From: CAG-826 sp964546565
GTDB lineage: Bacteria; Bacillota_I; Bacilli_A; RFN20; CAG-826
Direction of reading: 5' to 3'
NCBI GenBank assembly: GCA_964546565.1
Contig: CAZJKC010000026.1
Span: 1 to 20,648, forward strand
Length of the DNA stretch: 20,648 nucleotides
The position numbers and the translations under genes were made by a program. Positions 1 to 8,307 of the stretch are shown here, piece by piece (the first letter of the stretch is position 1; every line of letters starts with the position of its first letter). The notes below the pieces were generated by a model that was not told where the DNA came from, made no database searches, and worked only from the letters and a program-made list of their open reading frames with translations.

Positions 1-81
1 TTTTTTAATTTTTTCTTTCAACTATTACTAGCGGAATTTACTTTTTCAAATAACGATTTGTCTTTTTTTTATAAAAAATTA

Positions 82-110
82 TTGATTTTATATATGCTAG
101 AGGGTATTAT
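82..110 (+). promoter_or_regulatory. Sigma-A-like promoter for the first lipoprotein
   Basis: The sequence shows TTGATT at 82-87, a 17-nt spacer, and TATTAT at 105-110. Transcription would start near 117, about 57 nt before the ATG at 174, leaving a leader that ends in AAGGAGG (158-164). No other feature was recognised in the first 80 bases, which are T-rich. Confidence 0.6.
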
Positions 111-173
111 TTTGTATATTTAGTTTTAAGCAAATTAAAACGAAATATTGATTTCTTAAGGAGGTTTATTTAT

Positions 174-1010
174 ATGAAAAAGAATATTTTTATTGCTTTA
201 GCGTCATTTTTATTAGTTTTAGGAACAGTTAGTTGTAATAATGACGATACGAATAATAATTATAGTTCTATTAACAATGAAAGTAGTATTTCTATAAATG
301 AAGATGGTTCTGTAAACTCATGGCACGCTCTTGAAAATAATTTATCAGCAGCTTTGACATATAAATCAACTTCTTATTCAATTCCTTCTTTTGAAGCAGA
401 TAAGTATTATGTGCAAAACAGTACTTATTATGGCACTAATATGTGTATTATTAATTGCTTTGATGGCTTTGAAGGTAGTGTAGCGGAAATAAGTTATTCT
501 CGTAAACTACGTGAAGATGGATACACTATAACCGATTTAAAAGACGAAGAAGAGGAATGTATTTACGGACAAAAGATAGTCGTTGATGATGAAGTGGCTA
601 TTGTCATTCAATTCTCATATATTGAAGAAACTAAGCAATTTCAAAAGTATTGCTATTTTACCATTATTACTTATTTATATGTAAATGAAAAGAATCCCAC
701 TTATGAAAGTTGGCCATCTAATGAAATAGAGCCATTCTTACTTCACGAAATTCCCGCATATAATGATGCGTCAAGTTATGAGTTATCATTTACAACGACT
801 ATTGATAGTATCTCTTGTGTGGATATATATTGCTATGGTGCTCAAGATGATGCGGAGGCAGTATATTATACATTATTAGAGAATGCTGGATATCAAATTA
901 GTAATTATAGTTCGGTATATTTTGCAAATCATGAGCAGAATAAAATCGAAATTATGTTCTATATGTCTTATGATAATGTTTTCTTTATTAGAGCATATAG
1001 TACTAAATAA
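174..1010 (+). CDS. Secreted lipoprotein with two tandem copies of one module (family not recognised)
   Basis: This is a 278-residue exported lipoprotein. It has a basic N-terminus, a hydrophobic core and a candidate acylated Cys21 in the context TVSC; Thr at -3 is a slightly unusual lipobox residue. An Asn/Ser-rich linker follows. The mature part looks like a duplication. Each half starts with an Ile-Pro motif (IPSF, then IPAY), then a Tyr after a few residues, an acidic stretch, a GY motif (DGYTI, AGYQI), and an Ile/Phe-rich strand. The halves are joined by a WPSN motif. The same layout occurs in the protein at 4196-5074, so the two are paralogues. The start is supported by AAGGAGG nine bases upstream. 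It probably sits on the outer face of the membrane; no enzymatic motif was seen and the function is unknown. Confidence 0.9.
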   Translation: MKKNIFIALASFLLVLGTVSCNNDDTNNNYSSINNESSISINEDGSVNSWHALENNLSAALTYKSTSYSIPSFEADKYYVQNSTYYGTNMCIINCFDGFEGSVAEISYSRKLREDGYTITDLKDEEEECIYGQKIVVDDEVAIVIQFSYIEETKQFQKYCYFTIITYLYVNEKNPTYESWPSNEIEPFLLHEIPAYNDASSYELSFTTTIDSISCVDIYCYGAQDDAEAVYYTLLENAGYQISNYSSVYFANHEQNKIEIMFYMSYDNVFFIRAYSTK

Positions 1011-1019
1011 TGATTATTC

Positions 1020-1036
1020 AAAGGAATATACCTTTT
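1020..1036 (+). terminator. Weak stem-loop between lipoprotein genes
   Basis: AAAGG and CCTTT form a 5-bp stem with an AATATA loop, followed by a short T run and AT-rich sequence. The stem is weak. It may only attenuate read-through into the gene at 1071, which has no obvious promoter of its own in the short gap. Confidence 0.3.
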
Positions 1037-1070
1037 AATAATAAAGAAGAAAACATGAAAGGAGATTTTT

Positions 1071-4000
1071 ATGAAAAAGAATTTTAAATTCTTAGGATTG
1101 CTATTAGCGTTATCAGGCGTTGTCTTAGCTAGCTGCGGACAAAAGAATGATACTCCTAGTAGTGATTTTAATGAACCTAGCAGTAATCCGACGAGTGATA
1201 CCGCTAGTTCAAGCACTAGTACCAGTGGAAATTCCACAACACTAGAGAAGGCTTTGGAAGCCGATTATTCCAATATGACTGTTCAATGCGTTCAATCATA
1301 TGATTTAGGATCAGGAGTAGAAGAGGAGTATTTCGAGGAATTAGAGTATAACGATTATACAATCATTATGCCTGATGAAGGTGATGAAGATAAAACTTAT
1401 CTTTTCTATCATGATTACCAAAATCAAAGTTATTTATATTTTGAAGGTGATGATACCAAAGATGGAGCTTGGTTAAAAAATGGTCTCTATGATATTGATT
1501 TATCACTTCGTAATACCTATTTTGATTGGTCTTATAGTAAGCAATATTTGCATGCAAGTGATGCGGTTTATCAATCAGGAGCATATATTATTTCAGATGA
1601 TACAGTGATTGCAGAACTTAATCAAACAGTGTTCGCATTTGCGTGGTTTAATAATATCGAATATGTCATGATTTTTGTAACCGATGGTTATATTTCACAA
1701 ATAACAGGGTTATGTAGTCTTGAAAACGATGATGAATATGTCATTATTAAATTTACTAATATCGGGACTACAACATTTACGGATAGTTTATTACCACCCG
1801 CACCAGCAGCTAGCAATATTAAAACATATTATGAATTTTTCGGCATTACACCTGTCGAAGATAAATATATTACGTCATTAGAAGTTTCAGTCGAAGGTAA
1901 TCCAACTCATGATGATGATTATGATATTATCCTTGAAATTGAAAAAACCGCTAATGTATCGGTATCATATTTACCAGAAGACGCCAACAAGAAAGATATT
2001 AAATGGCATTGTAGTGACGAAAGTATCATTAAAATTGATGCCGATTTTACACCAGGATGGCGTATTTTAACTGGTTTAAAAGCTGGCACTGCTGAAGTTT
2101 ATGCAACTTCTGTCAATGGTAATGGCGAAACGGTTACTTCAAACAAAATTAAAGTTAAAGTTAATCCTTTAGGTGAACAAAATAAAGAAGGATGTGTTTA
2201 TGACTTCTCATTTATAAATGTCGCTAACGACAATGTCATTGCTCGTAACAATGTAACTGATAATAATGCCCCTTATGAAATTACTGCTAATAAGGCTAAA
2301 ATTAGAGAAATCACCAATGATGATGGAGCCTTTAGTAAAGACACATCCGTTATTTACTTAGATCCTCTTTCAACTGATTTTTCAAAGCCAACAGGTAGTG
2401 AATTATTATTTAATTTTGATGATCAACAAGTTTCATCAATATCGTTATATTATGGATTAATTTTCGATAATCATAAATCTTATTTAAGTAAATTATCGGA
2501 AGCTAAGATTATGACATCTAATGATGGCGAAACATGGGATGAAATTGATATTTTAAATGAATTAGTGAATAACATTTCCGCTAATAACAAGAAATTAATG
2601 GAGTATTCTTTTGCCCCAGCAAGCATGGTCAAGATTTTCTTTAAAGCTAATTCGGTTGGTAATTCTTTGCATATCGCTTTTGATAATATTGCCTTTATGG
2701 CTGATGAAAACTGTCATATGCATGGGGTGGTAGATGTTGTCGCTATTGAGTCAATTGAGATTTCAGCCGCTAAAACATCTTTAAAAATCGGATCAAGTGT
2801 TACTTTTGGAGCCCTTATTAATCCAAGTAACGCAACTGATAAAACAGTTACATGGCACTCATCAAATGAAGCAGTTTTAAGTATTGATAATACAGGAAAA
2901 GCTACTGCCATTAAAGATGGTACCGCGAAGGTCTATGCTTTAAGTGCTGATGAATTGGTAAAATCTAATGAAATTGAAATAACGGTTTTACCCGCTACTC
3001 ACATGCCAGAATCTTATGAAGGCGTATATAAAGCAAATGTATTTGTCAATGGTGATGACCATGAATTTACTTTAAATGTTACAAGCGTTGATAACGCTAC
3101 TATGACGGTTGAGGGTATTTCTTATGAATTCACCGTTGATTCTATTGATGATAATTATTATTTATTGCTCGGAAGTAATGATGAATTTATTCGTATAAAG
3201 TATTCTGATTATAGCAAAAAAATGGATGTATTTGCTCAATTTGGTAGTTATTCTTTAGGTAATAATTATACTAATGAAGGTGAATCATTCACTCCTTATG
3301 TTGTAGCTACTTCCATTGTTGTTTCTTCAGGTGCTACTAATAATACTTTAGTAGTTGGCCAAAAGACCATGATTAGTGCAAAAGTATTGCCTAGTGATGC
3401 TTATTATACTGAATTAACTAGAGAAGTCAGTGATAATTCTATTGCAGATTTCGAAAATGATGAAAGTATATATTTAGTAGCTAAAAGCGCCGGTGAAGTT
3501 ACTGTTACTTACACTAACGCGGATGGCATAAGTGGAAGCATTACCATTACAGTTTTACCAATTGTTAATGTTACAGCTATTACGATTGATGCTCCAACTT
3601 CTATTGAAGTAGGTGAATCACAAGAAATTAAAGCTGTTATTACACCTAATAATTATAATACTAGTAATTTAGAATGGTCTTCTTCTAATACTAAAATTGC
3701 CAAAGTATCGAAAAACTCTACTACTGGTAAAGTTACTTTAGAAGGTAAAGCTGTAGGTGAATGCACTATTACATGCAAAGATACTGTTACGGGAATAGAA
3801 GGTACATTAACTATAACTGTTACTGCACCATCTGCTAAAATTCCTGCTGCAATGGTCGGAACATGGTATGCTATAGAGCCAGATTATGAGGCAACATTTA
3901 CTTTTGAATTTGATATTTTAGGAAACTTGAATTGGCAAGAAGATTTAATGGGAAGTGATTATTCATTTACTCTAGAAAGTATATCAGGTAATACTTATAC

Positions 4001-4118
4001 ATTTAGTTCTGATGATGGTGAATTTGTATTTTCATTTGATGGTTCTTCATTAACACTTGTTAGTATGAATGAACCTAGTACAATGTTTTATGCCACCGAT
4101 CTTGAATGCTATCAATAA
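1071..4118 (+). CDS. Large secreted lipoprotein with four Ig-like (BIG2-type) domains
   Basis: This is a 1015-residue surface lipoprotein. The signal peptide ends in a good lipobox, LASC with Cys22, followed by a Ser/Thr-rich linker to about residue 60. Residues ~60-255 form a beta-rich N-terminal domain that I do not recognise. Four BIG2-like repeats follow at ~267-363, ~557-638, ~744-827 and ~833-917. Each begins with an Ile/Val-rich strand, has a polar-ProXXA/N segment (for example INPSNATDK) and a W-x-S-S-x motif (WHSSNEAVL, WSSSNTKIA), and ends in an I-T-V-T/L strand. Between repeats 1 and 2 lies a ~180-residue beta-sandwich-like region. A lipocalin-like segment at ~645-740 and a C-terminal ~90-residue domain (GTWYAIEPDYEATFTF) look alike. 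BIG2 domains usually act as adhesive or spacer modules on cell surfaces, so adhesion or surface scaffolding is the likeliest role. The RBS is AAAGGAG, 5-6 bases before the ATG. Confidence 0.88.
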   Translation: MKKNFKFLGLLLALSGVVLASCGQKNDTPSSDFNEPSSNPTSDTASSSTSTSGNSTTLEKALEADYSNMTVQCVQSYDLGSGVEEEYFEELEYNDYTIIMPDEGDEDKTYLFYHDYQNQSYLYFEGDDTKDGAWLKNGLYDIDLSLRNTYFDWSYSKQYLHASDAVYQSGAYIISDDTVIAELNQTVFAFAWFNNIEYVMIFVTDGYISQITGLCSLENDDEYVIIKFTNIGTTTFTDSLLPPAPAASNIKTYYEFFGITPVEDKYITSLEVSVEGNPTHDDDYDIILEIEKTANVSVSYLPEDANKKDIKWHCSDESIIKIDADFTPGWRILTGLKAGTAEVYATSVNGNGETVTSNKIKVKVNPLGEQNKEGCVYDFSFINVANDNVIARNNVTDNNAPYEITANKAKIREITNDDGAFSKDTSVIYLDPLSTDFSKPTGSELLFNFDDQQVSSISLYYGLIFDNHKSYLSKLSEAKIMTSNDGETWDEIDILNELVNNISANNKKLMEYSFAPASMVKIFFKANSVGNSLHIAFDNIAFMADENCHMHGVVDVVAIESIEISAAKTSLKIGSSVTFGALINPSNATDKTVTWHSSNEAVLSIDNTGKATAIKDGTAKVYALSADELVKSNEIEITVLPATHMPESYEGVYKANVFVNGDDHEFTLNVTSVDNATMTVEGISYEFTVDSIDDNYYLLLGSNDEFIRIKYSDYSKKMDVFAQFGSYSLGNNYTNEGESFTPYVVATSIVVSSGATNNTLVVGQKTMISAKVLPSDAYYTELTREVSDNSIADFENDESIYLVAKSAGEVTVTYTNADGISGSITITVLPIVNVTAITIDAPTSIEVGESQEIKAVITPNNYNTSNLEWSSSNTKIAKVSKNSTTGKVTLEGKAVGECTITCKDTVTGIEGTLTITVTAPSAKIPAAMVGTWYAIEPDYEATFTFEFDILGNLNWQEDLMGSDYSFTLESISGNTYTFSSDDGEFVFSFDGSSLTLVSMNEPSTMFYATDLECYQ

Positions 4119-4144
4119 CTAAGTTTTTTTGAAAGTGTATTAAT

Positions 4145-4178
4145 ATCATGGGATGACTTTTGTCATCTCATGATTTTT
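4145..4178 (+). terminator. Strong rho-independent terminator
   Basis: A 13-bp stem (ATCATGGGATGAC with GTCATCTCATGAT, one G-U pair) has a TTTT loop and a run of five T. It ends only 17 nt before the next ATG at 4196, leaving no room for a standard promoter. The next gene is either read by leak-through or by a promoter inside the gene upstream. Confidence 0.85.
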
Positions 4179-4195
4179 AAAAAGAAGGAGATTTT

Positions 4196-5074
4196 ATGAA
4201 AAAGATTCAAGCGATTATTTTTGCTTCGTTATCATTGAGTTTATTAGTAGGATGTAATAATGATAACGATAATGGATATAATACTGATAAAGATGATAAA
4301 GAAGAAGTATTTGTTTCTAAATGGAATGATGAGGGCGTAAAGAAAAATATTGAAGAATCAATTAAATTTGATATCCCATATATTGAAGCCAGTTCTTATT
4401 ATTCATATTGTTCAACGGATGAGTATGATGAGCCCGTATTAAATATTGGATGTAATTTTGACACTGAAGAAGAATTAGATTTGGCAATGGACAATTATTA
4501 TTCTATTTGTGATGAAGCGGGATACACTATGGCGCGTGAGACTATTCGTCAACCAACAGGATTAGGTAGTTATTATGAAATCGATTGCGGCTATGCCGAT
4601 TTGGTTATTAATGAAGATTTTGCTATTGAAATACAATTTGTTATTGGAAAAGTTGATAAAGAAGCCAGTAATGATCAATTGTGTATTGTAGCCTTTACTT
4701 ATGTGCCAGTTGATGAAACGAAATGGCCTACTAATTTATTTGAACATTATTTGGGCTTTGATATTCCTCATTACGAATTTGAAGGTGCAAAATATTCCGC
4801 TAGCGTAGAAATAGAACAATATGAATTTCAAAATGGTGATATCGTAAATATCCCTTTAGTGACAGTCACTATTTCGAATGCTAGTAGTACTTCTGAAAAT
4901 GAATATTATCAAAAACTAGTGGATTTAGAATATACCATTGATGATTCGTCATATGATGAAGGATATGGTTATTATGCATATGATAAAGATAATAACCATT
5001 GTATAGAATTTTACTATAGTACATATTATGGATTATTAATTTTTTCTTGGTCTCTTGAATATTTTAATATTTAA
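4196..5074 (+). CDS. Secreted lipoprotein, paralogue of the one at 174-1010
   Basis: This is a 292-residue lipoprotein with lipobox LVGC (Cys20) and an Asp/Asn-rich linker. Like its paralogue it has two similar halves. Each half opens with Ile-Pro-aromatic/Ile (IPYI near residue 61, IPHY near residue 190) and a nearby Tyr. The first half carries an acidic helix-like segment (DTEEELDLAMDNYY), an AGYTM motif and an IEIQF strand. The second half carries ENEYYQKL, EYTI and IEFYYS at matching places. The joint between halves has KWPTN, matching WPSN in the paralogue. The mature part is very acidic and Tyr-rich. The RBS is AAGGAG shortly before the ATG. No catalytic motif was found. Position next to the Ig-domain protein suggests a shared surface role, but substrate or partner is unknown. 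Confidence 0.9.
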   Translation: MKKIQAIIFASLSLSLLVGCNNDNDNGYNTDKDDKEEVFVSKWNDEGVKKNIEESIKFDIPYIEASSYYSYCSTDEYDEPVLNIGCNFDTEEELDLAMDNYYSICDEAGYTMARETIRQPTGLGSYYEIDCGYADLVINEDFAIEIQFVIGKVDKEASNDQLCIVAFTYVPVDETKWPTNLFEHYLGFDIPHYEFEGAKYSASVEIEQYEFQNGDIVNIPLVTVTISNASSTSENEYYQKLVDLEYTIDDSSYDEGYGYYAYDKDNNHCIEFYYSTYYGLLIFSWSLEYFNI

Positions 5075-5088
5075 GATTAGGAATAGAT

Positions 5089-5604
5089 ATGATTGAACTT
5101 TATTTAAAAGATGATGAATATCCTTTAGATTATATCGACCATAATCGGTATATTGCTCGAGCCGTTATCATCAATGATGATAAAAAAATCGCTATTCTGC
5201 ATGTTGTTCGCAACGATATCTTTGGAAATTATGATTATTATGAATTACCAGGTGGTGGCGTTAACAATAATGAAAGTATAGAAGAAGCGGTGATTCGTGA
5301 AGCTCATGAAGAAACAGGAGTATCCGCTTTCATCGTTGATAAAATAGGCGTCGTTAATGATTATTATAATTTGATTCATCGTCATAATATTAATTATTAT
5401 TTCTTGTTGAAAGTAAAACATATTGGTCATATATCATTAGAAGAATATGAAAAAAGTATGATCAAAGAGACGCTTTGGGTAACGATTGATGATGCGATTC
5501 GGAAGTTTAAAGAAATGCCATCATCAGGAGTATCTCTTTTAGTCAAAAATCGTGAATTACCGATATTATTAGAAGCAAGAAAAATAATTGAAACACTAAA
5601 ATAA
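5089..5604 (+). CDS. Nudix (NUDIX) hydrolase
   Basis: This 171-residue cytoplasmic protein has a complete Nudix box at residues 56-78: G56, E62, R70-E71, E74-E75, G77-V78. It therefore fits the pattern G-x5-E-x7-R-E-U-x-E-E-x-G-U, including the metal-binding glutamates. The family cleaves nucleoside diphosphates linked to another group X, usually with Mg2+, and often cleans up damaged or signalling nucleotides. The exact substrate cannot be read from the motif. The gene starts 14 bases after the lipoprotein stop with a modest RBS (AGGAA) and is probably transcribed with it. It has no evident functional link to the surface genes. Confidence 0.92.
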   Translation: MIELYLKDDEYPLDYIDHNRYIARAVIINDDKKIAILHVVRNDIFGNYDYYELPGGGVNNNESIEEAVIREAHEETGVSAFIVDKIGVVNDYYNLIHRHNINYYFLLKVKHIGHISLEEYEKSMIKETLWVTIDDAIRKFKEMPSSGVSLLVKNRELPILLEARKIIETLK

Positions 5605-5612
5605 TTAATATT

Positions 5613-5656
5613 AAAAAAGGTAGGCTTACTTTGATGAGTAAACTTACCTCTTTTTA
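5613..5656. terminator. Bidirectional terminator between convergent genes
   Basis: AGGTAGGCTTACT (5618-5630) pairs with AGTAAACTTACCT (5637-5649) around a 6-nt loop, with one mismatch and one G-U pair. Six A precede it and a T run follows it, so it can serve both the Nudix gene and the convergent minus-strand operon. The right arm overlaps the stop codon of the minus-strand gene at 5644. Confidence 0.82.
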
Positions 5657-6264
5657 TTATTTGTATTTTTAAGTGTCAAGCAATATATGCCACATCCGAT
5701 GGTCAAGACCGCAACCGCTAAAGCTAAATAACAATTATATTGTGGATTCATTTCGGGCATTTCGACCGCTAGTAAAGACATCTGTGTTAAGACAATATCA
5801 ACACTTCCACTGATTAGAGCAATAATTTTTAAAATTGAATGGTAAATATCTCTATTGCGATCTTTTATTAAAAAGATTAGAGATTTTATAAAAAGAAAAA
5901 AAGAGATTGTAGCGATTGTGATTGATGGGATTAATCCGTAATTTGCAGCCGATATTCCAAAAATCAACCGCATATTGTATAATCCGTAGAATATGCCGCT
6001 TAGAATAATCAAAATGCAGGAAATAATATGCAGTGATTTGTTATATTTTTCTTTATGTTTTATGATACCTAATAAGCACATTAGTTTTGATAAAGCAAGA
6101 GCCATTGTAAAGAAAGAAGAGGCAATTAAAAATCGCGAATTCTCATAAATACCTAAAACTAGTTTTATCAAAGACCACCCGATGCTTATAATAAAGGTAA
6201 TGGAAACATTAATCGTATTCCGTTTATCTTTTTCAAGATTCATATATTTGTGGATAATATTCAT
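5644..6264 (-). CDS. Multi-pass membrane protein of unknown family
   Basis: This 206-residue protein has about six hydrophobic segments, roughly at residues 18-38, 43-66, 78-98, 105-128, 140-165 and 178-198, and short basic loops and tail (KNTNNKKR). I recognise no transport motif. Its ATG overlaps the stop of the TetR gene by four bases (ATGA), so translation is probably coupled and both lie in one minus-strand operon with the protein at 6875-7228. Co-transcription with a TetR regulator suggests a membrane protein whose level responds to a small ligand, perhaps an efflux or stress function. That is inference. Confidence 0.82.
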   Translation of the reverse strand: MNIIHKYMNLEKDKRNTINVSITFIISIGWSLIKLVLGIYENSRFLIASSFFTMALALSKLMCLLGIIKHKEKYNKSLHIISCILIILSGIFYGLYNMRLIFGISAANYGLIPSITIATISFFLFIKSLIFLIKDRNRDIYHSILKIIALISGSVDIVLTQMSLLAVEMPEMNPQYNCYLALAVAVLTIGCGIYCLTLKNTNNKKR

Positions 6265-6854
6265 TTTTTTATTCCTTGATGGGGTCTAATACATTTTAAA
6301 ACGATTTGATATATTTCATTGATATCTTCCTGACATCCATTTTCAGCCCACTTCATAATTAAGGCATTAATACCATTTAGATAATAGGACAGCATATAGT
6401 GTGCTTCTTCTTCACTTATTCCGAAACGATTAAATATAGGACCTAACATATAGGTAAAAAGAGAGTCATATGTTTTATTAGTCTTAAACAGATTAGGATG
6501 ACTATTGACTAATTGATAAACGCGTCGGTTTTCTTTTATAAATTCTAAATATGGTAGAAAGTATTGTTCATTGATAAATACTAATTCATCAAGAGATGAT
6601 ATTTTTGGATCAATAGGGGTAATATCATAAGAACTAAACTTTTCCATAAAACGCTTATTAATATTTTCTATAGTTTCAGCAAGAAGATCATCCATCGTTT
6701 CATAATGAAGATAGAATGTGGAGCGATTAACACCAGCTTTGTTACAAATGGCTTTGATAGTTATTAATTCATAATCCATTTTGTCTAGAAGAATTATTAG
6801 AGCTTCATTCATTAATTGGGCAGTATTGAAGTATTTACTTTGGTTCTTATTCAT
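6261..6854 (-). CDS. TetR/AcrR-family transcriptional regulator
   Basis: This 197-residue cytoplasmic DNA-binding protein has a typical TetR N-terminal helix-turn-helix at about residues 31-57. The signature AGVNRSTFYLHYETMDDLL matches the conserved GVSRxTFYxHFxxKxxLL pattern of the family. The C-terminal helical part is where such proteins bind a ligand and dimerise; its ligand is not evident. GGAGG lies nine bases before the ATG. It sits second in an operon with two membrane-protein genes and probably represses that operon. A perfect 7+1+7 palindrome upstream of the operon (7294-7308) is a candidate operator. Confidence 0.93.
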   Translation of the reverse strand: MNKNQSKYFNTAQLMNEALIILLDKMDYELITIKAICNKAGVNRSTFYLHYETMDDLLAETIENINKRFMEKFSSYDITPIDPKISSLDELVFINEQYFLPYLEFIKENRRVYQLVNSHPNLFKTNKTYDSLFTYMLGPIFNRFGISEEEAHYMLSYYLNGINALIMKWAENGCQEDINEIYQIVLKCIRPHQGIKK

Positions 6855-6874
6855 GAGTTACTGCCTCCTTTATT

Positions 6875-7228
6875 TTATTCACTAATGGATTTTGCTAATG
6901 TGATAATGTCGCTAGCGTATTTTTCCTTACGGCTTTTTAATATTTTATTATAAATAGGATAATTAATGCAAACTCCGGCTATACCAATTAAGCCAACAAT
7001 AATGCCGATTACTTTGTATATTGGTTCTGAACCTCCGATTTGGCCCATAGCAAGACACATTCCCGTTCCAAAGATTAATGTGAAAACAATACCAAATGTA
7101 AGGCCAAAAATTTTAGCTGGTCTTTTAACTTTTTGGTCTAGTTTTTTTAATTGGACCACCTTTGATTCGGTTTTAGGAGCGTATTGCTCGGCGATATGTT
7201 CTGCGTAAACTTTGTCTAAATCTTTCAT
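6875..7228 (-). CDS. Small two-helix membrane protein
   Basis: This 117-residue protein begins with a charged ~40-residue cytoplasmic-type segment (MKDLDKVYAEHIAEQYAPK, then VVQLKKLDQKVKRPAK). Two hydrophobic helices follow at about 42-66 (FGLTFGIVFTLIFGTGMCL) and 72-95, and then a basic tail. I know this layout, with the AEQYAPK and RPAKIF motifs, from small conserved Firmicutes membrane proteins often found beside TetR regulators; their function is not established. The RBS is AAGGAGG. It is the first gene of a minus-strand operon and is followed after 20 bases by the TetR gene. Confidence 0.85.
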   Translation of the reverse strand: MKDLDKVYAEHIAEQYAPKTESKVVQLKKLDQKVKRPAKIFGLTFGIVFTLIFGTGMCLAMGQIGGSEPIYKVIGIIVGLIGIAGVCINYPIYNKILKSRKEKYASDIITLAKSISE

Positions 7229-7256
7229 TTTTTTGTTCCTCCTTGTTTACACCTTT

Positions 7257-7284
7257 ATATTATGGGAAGAACAGAAGAAATCAA
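7257..7284 (-). promoter_or_regulatory. Candidate promoter of the TetR operon
   Basis: On the minus strand, TTGATT (7279-7284) and TAATAT (7257-7262) are separated by 16 nt. The start would be near 7250, about 22 nt before the first ATG. The -35 is moderate and the spacer one base short, so this is a fair rather than strong call. Confidence 0.45.
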
Positions 7285-7293
7285 ACAACACAA

Positions 7294-7308
7294 AACACTT
7301 AAAGTGTT
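7294..7308. promoter_or_regulatory. Perfect palindrome, candidate TetR operator
   Basis: AACACTT-A-AAGTGTT is a perfect 15-nt inverted repeat about 10 bases upstream of the candidate -35 of the TetR operon. TetR-family operators are commonly palindromes of this size near their own promoter. It might instead be a second weak hairpin downstream of the gene at 7354-7827. Confidence 0.35.
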
Positions 7309-7313
7309 GATTT

Positions 7314-7344
7314 AAAAAAAAGATGATGCTTTGAATCATCATCT
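7314..7344 (-). terminator. Rho-independent terminator of the kinase-like gene
   Basis: AGATGATG (7321-7328) pairs perfectly with CATCATCT (7337-7344) around an 8-nt loop. Read on the minus strand it is followed by a run of seven T. It begins nine bases after the stop of the minus-strand gene at 7354. Confidence 0.8.
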
Positions 7345-7353
7345 CGTTAATTA

Positions 7354-7827
7354 TTAATTTTCGTAAGTTTTAATGACTTTAACAAAAGCGAAGCCTTCTT
7401 CTTTTGTGGGTTCAACAATTGTTGTGGCATAAGATTCTAAAACTTCTAGAGGGAAGAATAACTCTCCAGGCATATTATTTCTTTTTTGAATGCGTTCATA
7501 ACATACTTCCATTGGTGTTGGAAAGTAATACGCTCCGACTTGGAAAGGTGTATCGCCAACATTTTCTTGTAATCTTTCAAAGAAACGGGCTCTAACTTTT
7601 GGTGTTGGACTTGTAGCGTCATATATGGCATCTTGTCCTTTTTTAATCGCTTCCGCTAAAAGACGATATACTTCAGGCCATACGAGTGTTTCATCCCAAT
7701 CAGGATGTGCTTGACGTACTGCGTCACTTGAGATGATCGGATAATTGTGTTCTTTTACTAAGACATTTTTAGCATATGTTGATTTTCCTGAACCGGGAAT
7801 GCCAACGAGCATGTGTATTGTTACCAT
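7354..7827 (-). CDS. P-loop ATP-binding protein, polynucleotide-kinase-like
   Basis: This is a 157-residue soluble protein with a Walker A motif at residues 9-17 (GIPGSGKST, Lys15) right at the N-terminus. The start MLVGIPGSGKSTYAKN, a following SSDAVR segment, and AIYDATSPTPKVRARF are typical of the small AAA_33 / T4-polynucleotide-kinase-like and zeta-toxin-like kinases. In these, the Asp after the second strand binds metal or substrate and the later Arg form a lid. Such proteins phosphorylate nucleic-acid ends or small metabolites; the substrate here is not clear. No antitoxin-like gene lies beside it, so a toxin role is not supported. It is monocistronic, with a weak GGGG-type RBS and its own terminator. 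Confidence 0.85.
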   Translation of the reverse strand: MVTIHMLVGIPGSGKSTYAKNVLVKEHNYPIISSDAVRQAHPDWDETLVWPEVYRLLAEAIKKGQDAIYDATSPTPKVRARFFERLQENVGDTPFQVGAYYFPTPMEVCYERIQKRNNMPGELFFPLEVLESYATTIVEPTKEEGFAFVKVIKTYEN

Positions 7828-8253
7828 ATTTAAACCCCTTTACATTTGTACTCTAACGGAAAAACAAAAAGTTTACAATGAGAAAAAACATTTTTATAAA
7901 TGAAAGTGGTTACATAGTAATAAATGTTGTTTATCATGCCTAAATAAAATAAATAATTTTTCAGCAATTTTTTTACATAATATAGAAGTGTTTTAAGCGA
8001 TATATCTACAAAAATACAAAATGTTGAGAGCTTTGAACTATATTTATTAATGTTTCTTTGGCTTCTAAAAAAATGAGTATATTAATGTAACCAGTTATTT
8101 TTATTTTATTGTACTAAAATGTTTAGAAGCATTATTCATTGAAATTTAAATAAATCACTAAAGTTGCCGTTATTAAAATAGATTAATGTTTCTTTATTAA
8201 TAATGAATAATGTTCGTTGGTTCAATCTTTTTAGCGTGTAATCAATTGTGCAA
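7828..8253. other. Gene-free AT-rich intergenic stretch
   Basis: No convincing gene was seen on either strand. It holds a candidate minus-strand promoter for the kinase-like gene (see 7850-7878). It also holds a 14-nt direct repeat, ATTAATGTTTCTTT, at 8046-8059 and 8182-8195. A 9-bp inverted repeat, GCTTCTAAA (8061-8069) with TTTAGAAGC (8122-8130), encloses 52 nt. No known RNA family was recognised. Confidence 0.5.
7850..7878 (-). promoter_or_regulatory. Candidate promoter of the kinase-like gene
   Basis: On the minus strand TTGTAA (7873-7878) and TAGAGT (7850-7855) are separated by 17 nt and lie just upstream of the AAAGGGG ribosome site and ATG at 7827. The leader would be short (under 20 nt). 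The -10 is only a partial match. Confidence 0.35.
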
Positions 8254-8297
8254 TTTTTTTAAAAAAAATCAAAAAAGCCCGATTTTATCGGACTTTT
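8254..8297 (-). terminator. Terminator of the tRNA-His gene
   Basis: AAAGCCCGAT (8274-8283) pairs with ATCGGACTTT (8287-8296), giving a 10-bp stem with one G-U pair and a 3-nt loop. On the minus strand it is followed by a T-rich run. It lies 12 bases downstream of the tRNA 3' end. Confidence 0.8.
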
Positions 8298-8307
8298 GTA
8301 TGCTCAA

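Noticed and set aside
7354..7827. Zeta-type toxin of a toxin-antitoxin pair
   Set aside because: The P-loop kinase fold is compatible, but no small antitoxin-like gene adjoins it and it has its own promoter and terminator.
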